Shown one piece after another: positions 1 to 4,632 of a stretch of DNA of 8,411 nucleotides. The first letter of the stretch is position 1. The number at the start of each line of letters is the position of its first letter. Under the pieces are notes generated by a model that saw only the letters and a program-made list of their open reading frames with translations, was not told the DNA's origin and ran no database searches. The stretch covers positions 1 to 8,411 of the forward strand of contig JAHFVB010000203.1 in assembly GCA_023264755.1 (NCBI GenBank), in the 5' to 3' direction. This stretch comes from Mycobacterium sp. (GTDB lineage Bacteria; Actinomycetota; Actinomycetes; Mycobacteriales; Mycobacteriaceae). The position numbers and the translations under genes are program-made.

Positions 1-621
1 CTCGCCGTGAGCGGCTGGTACGAAGTCGCGCTGGTGGTGACGGGCGTGGAGCGGGTGTCCAACGTGTCACCCCCGACGCTGCTGCTGGCGCTGCACTGCA
101 CGTGGATGTCGTGCGTGTTCGTCGCCGCTGCCGGCGCGATCCGCAGCTGGGCCACCAGGCCGCGAGTCTGGCAGGTCGTCGCGGTCGGCAACGGGGGAGC
201 CATGACGCTCTACCTCTGGCACATTCCGGCGATCGCAGTGTCGATGTTCGCGTTGCATGCCGTGGGCATGGACGCGTACTACGTTGCCGCACCCAACTTT
301 TGGTGGCACCTCGCCTTGCGAGCGCTGGTGTTCGCGGTTGTCATGGCCGTGGCGTTCCTGCTGCTCTCTCCGCTCGAACATCGACCACTGCCGTGGTGGG
401 ACGCGCCACTGCGGGCCACCGGCGTTCGGTCGGCCGTGGCGGGTGCGTCGACGTGCCTCGCGGGGGTGGCGCTGACGCTGATGGCCAAGTTCGGGTTGAC
501 CGGTGTCGCGGGGTGGACCGCGTTGGGTGGCTTCCTCGTTGCGGCTGCGGTCGCGCGGGCGTGCGCCGGTGGGGTGCAACGATCCGGGGTAGTCGCCTCG
601 ACGGCCCCGGTGCAGTCGTAG
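1..621 (+). CDS. Membrane acyltransferase (acyltransferase-3/OafA-like), C-terminal part, 5' truncated by window
   Basis: The frame is open from base 1 to the TAG at 619-621, so 206 residues of a longer protein are visible; the GTG at 7 is probably internal. The visible part is a run of hydrophobic helices, roughly at window residues 28-47, 59-85, 100-125, 145-162 and 170-188. The most telling stretch is GNGGAMTLYLWHIPA, which resembles the late-helix signature (GrnSLxxYLwHxP) of acyltransferase-3 membrane proteins. Family members move acyl groups, such as acetyl or succinyl, onto cell-surface sugars or lipids at the cytoplasmic membrane. The catalytic N-terminal His-containing region lies outside the window, so the activity and substrate cannot be assessed. 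The last ~20 residues form a short polar tail. A strong hairpin terminator follows at 673-717. Membrane protein is near certain; the family is likely. Confidence 0.75.
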   Translation, partial: LAVSGWYEVALVVTGVERVSNVSPPTLLLALHCTWMSCVFVAAAGAIRSWATRPRVWQVVAVGNGGAMTLYLWHIPAIAVSMFALHAVGMDAYYVAAPNFWWHLALRALVFAVVMAVAFLLLSPLEHRPLPWWDAPLRATGVRSAVAGASTCLAGVALTLMAKFGLTGVAGWTALGGFLVAAAVARACAGGVQRSGVVASTAPVQS

Positions 622-672
622 GCGAGTTCGACAACGCCCACCGACGGGCAGCTCACACGGCTCCTTCCGTCG

Positions 673-717
673 AGCCGCCTGCCGCGGTGGGCAGGTGTGC
701 CAGGTCAGGCGGCTTTT
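673..717 (+). terminator. Intrinsic-type terminator after the acyltransferase gene
   Basis: Perfect 9-bp arms AGCCGCCTG (673-681) and CAGGCGGCT (706-714) enclose a 24-nt loop and run directly into TTTT (714-717). The site lies 52 bp past the stop at 621 and upstream of the next gene at 785, as expected for a terminator of the first transcript. The loop can fold further (GGCA 690-693 with TGCC 698-701). An alternative pairing, CCTGCC (678-683) with GGCAGG (690-695), would compete with the terminator stem. Confidence 0.65.
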
Positions 718-771
718 GACGCGAGTGCGGGAGAATTCCTCGAAGTCGTGGGGACGGCAGGGGTCAGGTCA

Positions 772-777
772 TAGGCT
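772..777 (+). promoter_or_regulatory. Possible -10 element (TAGGCT) for a leaderless transcript
   Basis: TAGGCT fits the actinobacterial TANNNT -10 pattern and ends 7 nt before the ATG at 785, placing the expected transcription start at or next to the start codon. The -35 position (about 749-754, TGGGGA) is only a weak match, so this is tentative. Confidence 0.35.
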
Positions 778-784
778 GCGTGAC

Positions 785-1183
785 ATGTCGATAGATCGCG
801 CCGGCTTGGTCGCCGGGAGCATCCGGCTCGCCTCCGGCATCTCGTTCCTGGTCGATCCGGTCCGGGCCAACCGGCTCTGGGGGGACTCCGAGGTGCCACG
901 GGGCGGGCAGCGGCTCTTGCTGTACTCGATGGGCTACCGCGACGCCCTCATCGGCGGACTGCTGGCCACGGCAGCCCTGCGCGGCCGGAGCACCAGAGGG
1001 TGGTTCCTGGCCTCCGGGGGTGCCGACGCAGCAGACCTGGTTGGTGGGCTGAGCGCCCATCGCGAGCTGAAGCCCTCGCAGCGGCTCATCGGGCTCGGTG
1101 GGGCCGCTGTCGGCATTGGGGTGGGGCTGTGGGGCGCCTTGCGCCCGCGTTCCGGGCCCAGGGCTGCCGGGGCGGATTCCTAG
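785..1183 (+). CDS. Small integral membrane protein of unknown function
   Basis: A 132-residue protein with three or four hydrophobic segments (about residues 6-23, 44-65, 72-90 and 101-119) separated by short charged loops; it resembles small DUF4267-type membrane proteins, but I do not recognise it firmly. Conserved-looking features are the FLVDPxRAxRLWG stretch near residues 21-33 and YRDALIGG near 51-58. The ATG at 785 is chosen because the upstream in-frame extension from 695 starts inside the terminator hairpin and has no membrane-protein character. No Shine-Dalgarno sequence is visible, but TAGGCT at 772-777 lies 7 nt before the ATG, a -10-like TANNNT position compatible with a leaderless mRNA. 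It converges on the next gene, leaving only about 50 bp between stops. Confidence 0.7.
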   Translation: MSIDRAGLVAGSIRLASGISFLVDPVRANRLWGDSEVPRGGQRLLLYSMGYRDALIGGLLATAALRGRSTRGWFLASGGADAADLVGGLSAHRELKPSQRLIGLGGAAVGIGVGLWGALRPRSGPRAAGADS

Positions 1184-1234
1184 CCGACCGCTGGTCTGCG
1201 ACGGGACCGGTGCCCGCGCGATTCGCCGACGTCG

Positions 1235-1768
1235 CTAGATGGTGGGGGCGGGCGGGGCGAGTTCGGGTGCGGGTACGAGCTCTGGAGCGGGTTCGGGAAG
1301 GGCCTCCGGCGGAGCCGGGGTGACGAATCCGACGTTCACGACGTCGCCCGGCGGGGGAGGCGGGGCGTCCTCGGGTGCCGGAGCATCGACCTGCTCGACG
1401 GGCAGGTACATGTGCTTGGTGAACTGACGCTGGTAGGCGCCACCTCCGCCGACTTTCACACCGCCGCCCTCCCCGCTGGACACCGGGGTGCCGTCGGGCA
1501 ACGTGACCGCGGTGTGGCTGCCATTCCAGCCGATCACCAGCGCGCCGGGAGCGGTGCCGTACTTGAAGCCGCGCGCAAGCAGTGCAGATTCCTCGTTGGC
1601 GGTGTGGAAGCGGTCGCCATAGATGGGCCGGCCGGTCGCGGCGTTGGCCACCCAGGAAGCCAAGCCCGAGCAGTCGGTACCCCGGGGGGAATCACCCCCG
1701 GTGACGTAGGGAGTTCCCGAAACCTGGTTGACAAGCGCCATCAACGTCGCGGTCGCAATACCAATCAT
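1235..1768 (-). CDS. NlpC/P60-like cysteine peptidase with proline-rich C-terminal tail
   Basis: From the ATG at 1768 this encodes 177 residues. GTPYVTGGDSPRGTDCSGL (residues 18-36) is the NlpC/P60-type entry to the active site, with candidate catalytic Cys33; WNGSHTAV (81-88) supplies candidate His85. Relatives cleave D-Glu-meso-diaminopimelate links in peptidoglycan or act as wall-remodelling enzymes. Residues ~118-177 are a Pro/Ala/Glu tail with PAPEL-like repeats, probably a flexible wall-spanning or interaction segment. The reading frame stays open upstream to an ATG at 2002, adding 78 residues. I prefer 1768 because the extension uses many codons rare in high-GC genomes (AGA, ATA, CTA, TTT) and because a good promoter (TTGGCA-17-TAGTGT) ends 8 nt before 1768. 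The short form has no obvious signal peptide, which is odd for a wall enzyme, so the start is not settled. Confidence 0.75.
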   Translation of the reverse strand: MIGIATATLMALVNQVSGTPYVTGGDSPRGTDCSGLASWVANAATGRPIYGDRFHTANEESALLARGFKYGTAPGALVIGWNGSHTAVTLPDGTPVSSGEGGGVKVGGGGAYQRQFTKHMYLPVEQVDAPAPEDAPPPPPGDVVNVGFVTPAPPEALPEPAPELVPAPELAPPAPTI

Positions 1769-1776
1769 GTGGCCGG

Positions 1777-1805
1777 ACACTAGCAACGGGATTGTGTGCT
1801 GCCAA
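1777..1805 (-). promoter_or_regulatory. Promoter with -35 TTGGCA and -10 TAGTGT, leaderless start
   Basis: On the minus strand, TTGGCA (1805-1800) is followed by a 17-nt spacer and TAGTGT (1782-1777). The -10 ends 8 nt before the ATG at 1768, so transcription would begin at or next to the start codon. There is no Shine-Dalgarno sequence in between. Both hexamers and the spacing fit a housekeeping-type actinobacterial promoter. Confidence 0.6.
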
Positions 1806-1817
1806 AATATGTGGCCG

Positions 1818-1842
1818 CCATCACGTTTCGAAAACGTGATGG
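1818..1842. promoter_or_regulatory. Perfect 25-bp palindrome, candidate operator
   Basis: Arms CCATCACGTTT (1818-1828) and AAACGTGATGG (1832-1842) are perfect complements around a 3-nt centre, CGA. The site ends 12 bp upstream of the -35 of the NlpC/P60 gene promoter. There is no T-tract on either side, and the position favours a dimeric regulator site (activator or repressor) over a terminator. The regulator is unknown, and no regulator gene is present in the window. Confidence 0.55.
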
Positions 1843-2052
1843 GATAGTTAACAAAATCCGTTGAGCGCGTTGGATTCTCGATGGGCGATGCGAGGAATAC
1901 TACGGGCAATGTTGTCGCAGCGCCAATCTCGGCGAATTGTCTGTAGATCTTGCGAAAGTGCCTGCTCAGGAACGATTTCGGCGGCGTATCTCGGCCTGTC
2001 AATCCGAGAGCTACGGGAAGGACGGGCGCTTGTCAACTCGCGAACCGGTTTC

Positions 2053-2086
2053 CTTGATCGCCAGTGCGCAAGGTGAATCGATCAAG
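2053..2086. repeat. Inverted repeat CTTGATCG / CGATCAAG
   Basis: Perfect 8-bp arms CTTGATCG (2053-2060) and CGATCAAG (2079-2086) are separated by 18 nt. A third copy of the same word stands alone at 2306-2313 (+). It may be a protein-binding site; chance is not excluded for an 8-mer. Confidence 0.35.
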
Positions 2087-2400
2087 TAGGCCAATTCGAT
2101 GTCACCTCGCGACGTGCATGGGCCCGCGCAGGTCGGGGTCGGAGACTCGTCGGATCGGTGCCTCGTTCAGGCGAACGATGACCCAGAAATGCGAGCCGTT
2201 TCCCCTGGTCAAGCCACAATTTGTGGTGCCGGTGGGGATCCTGTGACGCCCGAGGCGGGAATCGGTGCGGACTGGCTGGTGGGTGGCGCACCTCCCGGAG
2301 CGTGACTTGATCGAAACCGCCAAGTCGGCTTCCGGCGCGGGACTCCGGCCCGCCGGTCCCGTCATCGTCGAGCTAGCCGGCCACCGCACCGACGCCGGAT

Positions 2401-2443
2401 GTTCGAAATCCGGATCCGAGCGCTAGCTCTCGGGATTTCGGAC
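2401..2443. terminator. Long hairpin downstream of the SDR gene, possible terminator
   Basis: Outer arms GTTCGAAATC (2401-2410) and GATTTCGGAC (2434-2443) pair over 10 bp with one G-T wobble. Inside, CCGAG (2416-2420) can pair with CTCGG, and GAGC with GCTC, giving a compound stem. It lies about 88 bp beyond the minus-strand SDR stop at 2531. No T-tract follows on either strand, so it is either a non-canonical terminator or another structured element. Confidence 0.4.
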
Positions 2444-2530
2444 GAGCGTGGCTCGAATTATGATGCCGCCAAGCTAAATTCACGGCAGCGCACCACAGAT
2501 GCGGTGAATAACTTTTGAGGTCAACAGCTT

Positions 2531-3313
2531 TCAGCGGTATACGCCCATACCGCCGTCTATGTGAATCGTCTGTCCGGTCAAGTACGTGGCGTCGTCCCCG
2601 ACCAGGAACGCCACCACCGCGCCGATGTCTTCGCGTATGCGACCGACACGCTTCAGCGGCACTGCGCGAACTGCGTTCGCGAAATCCTTCGGGGCGATGT
2701 CCTGCCAGAACTGCACACCCGGCGAGTCGGCGAACGGGCACACCACGTTCACTCGGATGTTGTCCCGCCCCCACTCCAAGGCCGCCGCCTTCGACATTCC
2801 GCGGATCGCCTCCTTGGCCCCCGCGTACGCGGCGAACCGCGCCTGACCGCCGGTGCCCGAGGCGGAGCCGAGATTGACGATGACGCCGCCCCCGGCGCCG
2901 GCCATGATCGGATGCACGGCGCGCATCAGGAAGAACGTGGCGCGCGGGCCGACGTCGAAGACGAGATCGTAATCCGCCGAATCGATTTCGACCAGCGGCT
3001 TCGGCTCGTTGGTCGCTATCGCATTGTTGACGAGCGCATCGATCGTGCCGAACCGAGTGAGCGCCGTGGCGATGACGTGGTCCGGCGCGGACGGGTCGCG
3101 CAAATCGGCGACCAATGATTCCGCCGACCACCCTTCGGTGCCGAACTCCTCGGAGGTCGTCTTCAACGTGTCGGCGTTGCGATCGACCAGCAGCACCGAT
3201 GCGCCCCGACTCAACAGCGCGCCGGCGATGCCCTTTCCGACGCCCTGCGCTGCGCCGGTCACGATGACGGCGCGGTCGGCCAAGGACCGAGGATGTGAGT
3301 ATTCGGCGGTCAT
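2531..3313 (-). CDS. Short-chain dehydrogenase/reductase (SDR), atypical active site
   Basis: A 260-residue protein of classical SDR length, expected to be a cytosolic NAD(P)(H)-dependent oxidoreductase. The Rossmann glycine motif TGAAQGVG is at 19-26. Asp44 ends strand 2 (LLVDR), which in this family favours NAD(H) over NADP(H). VADL (68-71) is the adenine-contact segment. The catalytic Ser is Ser150 (NLGSASG), and YAGAK (163-167) supplies Tyr163 and Lys167. The C-terminal half (NVVCPF, then GRIREDIGAVVAFLVGD and TGQTIHIDGG) is standard SDR. Two departures are visible: the NNAG motif reads NNAIA (96-100), and the helix-4 Asn of the catalytic tetrad appears replaced by Gly122 (FDVGPRAT). The substrate is unknown. 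The gene is divergent from the SRPBCC gene, with 141 bp between starts. No Shine-Dalgarno sequence is visible before the ATG at 3313, but the protein N-terminus fits SDR expectations. Confidence 0.93.
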   Translation of the reverse strand: MTAEYSHPRSLADRAVIVTGAAQGVGKGIAGALLSRGASVLLVDRNADTLKTTSEEFGTEGWSAESLVADLRDPSAPDHVIATALTRFGTIDALVNNAIATNEPKPLVEIDSADYDLVFDVGPRATFFLMRAVHPIMAGAGGGVIVNLGSASGTGGQARFAAYAGAKEAIRGMSKAAALEWGRDNIRVNVVCPFADSPGVQFWQDIAPKDFANAVRAVPLKRVGRIREDIGAVVAFLVGDDATYLTGQTIHIDGGMGVYR

Positions 3314-3389
3314 GGTCGGCCGGCTACGGTGAGGACGGCGTGGGGGGACCGAGCGGCGAACGCCGGCAAGTGCACCATTCCGTCAAGCT

Positions 3390-3412
3390 ACCCCTGGGGT
3401 CCCCGTTACATT
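3390..3412 (+). promoter_or_regulatory. Possible promoter element of the SRPBCC gene with small palindrome
   Basis: TACATT (3407-3412) is a TANNNT-type -10 candidate 42 bp before the ATG at 3455. Just upstream, in the expected spacer, is the 11-bp palindrome ACCCCTGGGGT (3390-3400). No convincing -35 is present, so the assignment is weak. Confidence 0.25.
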
Positions 3413-3454
3413 CGTCTGGTGGGGCACGACACGCCATGGTGGATCGGTAGCTCG

Positions 3455-3892
3455 ATGCGTACGGTCACCGAAGAGATTCCGGCACCCCCGGCCGAGGTCC
3501 GCGCCTTCTACGTCGACCTGCGAAACATTGCGCGCGTCCACCCGCTCATCGTCTCGGTCGTACCCGGTCGGCGAGTGGAGACCGGCGACGGCTACACCCA
3601 GACCTACGCCATCCGCGATCGAATTCCGTTCGGCCCGTTCACGATCGACATTGGCTACAGCGCCCGCGTCCAGGTCTCACCCCGTGGCGACGTGAAGACC
3701 GAGGCGCGTCAATTCCCCCGGGTTCGGCTCTACGGCACCGTCTCCTTCGAGGCCTGTGACCGCGGCACCCGACTGACCGAACGGCTGCGCATCACCGCAC
3801 CGCGTCCACTGGCGACGTTCACGGTCCGCGAAGCGGTCAAGGCCCATCAGGCCATGCTGGCCGGAATCCGGCGTTGCTTCGAGCAGCCCTGA
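3455..3892 (+). CDS. SRPBCC/START-like hydrophobic-ligand-binding protein
   Basis: From the ATG at 3455 the protein has 145 residues, the usual size of a single SRPBCC (polyketide cyclase/START-like) domain. It starts with the family's typical first strand and helix (MRTVTEEIPAPPAEVRAFYV, 1-20, then DLRNIARVHPLI). A run of alternating strands follows through residue ~112 (for example YTQTYAIRD and GTRLTERLRI), and the domain ends in a long amphipathic helix (about 121-143) that packs over the ligand cavity. Such proteins bind or transform lipids, polyketides or aromatic compounds; no catalytic residue can be assigned here. The frame is open back to 3329, but the extension has no domain character and overlaps the divergent SDR control region, so 3455 is preferred. 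No clear Shine-Dalgarno sequence is seen. Divergence from the SDR gene hints at shared regulation, which is inference. Confidence 0.8.
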   Translation: MRTVTEEIPAPPAEVRAFYVDLRNIARVHPLIVSVVPGRRVETGDGYTQTYAIRDRIPFGPFTIDIGYSARVQVSPRGDVKTEARQFPRVRLYGTVSFEACDRGTRLTERLRITAPRPLATFTVREAVKAHQAMLAGIRRCFEQP

Positions 3893-4032
3893 GTTCACGG
3901 GGGGCGCCGAGCGCCGACTGGGCCGGTGTTCGGCGAATCCAGCCCTTTACAGAGCGGCGCAAAAGTGTCACGCTCGGAAGGGATTGCTTTCGGGCCTGGA
4001 AATCACAAGAGAGAACTCAGAGGTGCGATGTC

Positions 4033-4632
4033 GTGAGTGCACAGACGTCCGGAATCCGCGCACGCGTAGCCAGCGGTCTGCACGGCAAGTACCAGCTCGA
4101 CGTCACGGCCCGTGACGTCACCGAGCTGGTCCAGCACGCCGGGGGCTGGCTCTACGACCGGTCGATGGCCGGCTGGGCGGTCAGGGTGACGCTCGCGAGC
4201 CACGACGCCGACGTGACCGCGCTGCGGATCCTCGGACTGGGGACCGAGTGGGCCGATACCGATACCGATACCGGCGCCGACTCCGACTCCGGGGCCACCC
4301 CGACCCACGCGTTGGCCCTGGCCGCCTCGGCCGATGCCCTGGCCGCAGACCCCGCGCTGCGCGCGGACGTACTGCGGGCCATGAACCGCGGGCTCGTCGA
4401 AGTGACGTTGTGGGGCGGCTCGACCGGCGCGGCCGGGCGAAGCGACCCGACCAGGCAGTTCGGGGTCAATGGGGCCAATGGGTTTGACGGCCGGGTCGAG
4501 GTCACCGAGCACGTCCTGAGCGCGGCGGCGCGCGCGTTCAAGGCCCACGCGCTACGCGCTGCGGGAGTGAATCAGTCCGTCGGCCCGGTCGAGACCTTCC
4601 TCCGCAGGCCGACGGCGTACGTCGCCGGCTAG
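4033..4632 (+). CDS. Conserved hypothetical protein with Asp/Thr/Ser-rich repeat segment
   Basis: From the GTG at 4033 it encodes 199 residues; AGAGG at 4019-4023, 9 nt upstream, is the likely ribosome site. The frame is open back to 3874, but that extension overlaps the SRPBCC end and lacks protein character. No named domain is recognised. The N-terminal part (residues ~20-70) has the compact pattern LVQHAGGWLYDRSMAGW then VRVTLASHDADV and LRILGLG, which looks like a globular alpha/beta fold. Residues 74-88 are a low-complexity Asp/Thr/Ser segment encoded by a hexamer repeat. An Ala-rich helical region (91-118) and a second globular part (VEVTLWGGS, then VEVTEHVLSAAARAFKAHAL) follow. There is no signal peptide or membrane segment, so it is probably cytosolic. 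It starts 140 bp after the SRPBCC gene and may be co-transcribed. Its stop codon overlaps that of the convergent acyl-CoA synthetase gene. Confidence 0.75.
   Translation: MSAQTSGIRARVASGLHGKYQLDVTARDVTELVQHAGGWLYDRSMAGWAVRVTLASHDADVTALRILGLGTEWADTDTDTGADSDSGATPTHALALAASADALAADPALRADVLRAMNRGLVEVTLWGGSTGAAGRSDPTRQFGVNGANGFDGRVEVTEHVLSAAARAFKAHALRAAGVNQSVGPVETFLRRPTAYVAG
4253..4294. repeat. Hexamer microsatellite-like repeat inside coding sequence
   Basis: Seven consecutive hexamers begin with CCG: CCGATA three times, CCGGCG, CCGACT twice, CCGGGG. In frame they encode the alternating Asp-Thr and Asp-Ser segment of the hypothetical protein at 4033-4632. Copy-number change would keep the frame, since the unit is six bases. 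Confidence 0.7.

Larger units (their letters stand above)
1843..2530. other. ~690-bp stretch with no convincing gene
   Basis: The stretch between the palindrome and the SDR stop has short open frames on both strands, but none shows a recognisable domain, a good ribosome site or steady high-GC codon use. The part from about 1780 to 2090 is visibly richer in A/T than the flanking genes. The best protein-like frame is 2102-2389 on the minus strand (95 residues, no recognised motif). The stretch also holds three CTTGATCG words and a long hairpin at 2401-2443. It may be a regulatory region or decayed coding DNA. Confidence 0.5.

Noticed and set aside
102..719. Second plus-strand frame over the acyltransferase
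   Set aside because: Arg-rich, non-hydrophobic translation that runs through the terminator; the other frame has proper membrane helices and the YLWHIP signature.
1184..1234. Imperfect palindrome around GGGACCGGTGCCC between convergent genes, considered as a bidirectional terminator
   Set aside because: Arms are short and need a bulge, and no T-tract is present on either strand.
2373..3131. Minus-strand 252-codon frame overlapping the SDR gene
   Set aside because: Arg-rich composition with no motifs. The overlapping SDR frame carries every expected SDR motif.
4003..4548. Minus-strand 181-codon frame opposite the hypothetical gene at 4033
   Set aside because: Contains artefactual GIGIGIG and GVGVG runs produced by the hexamer repeat; no ribosome site and no domain.
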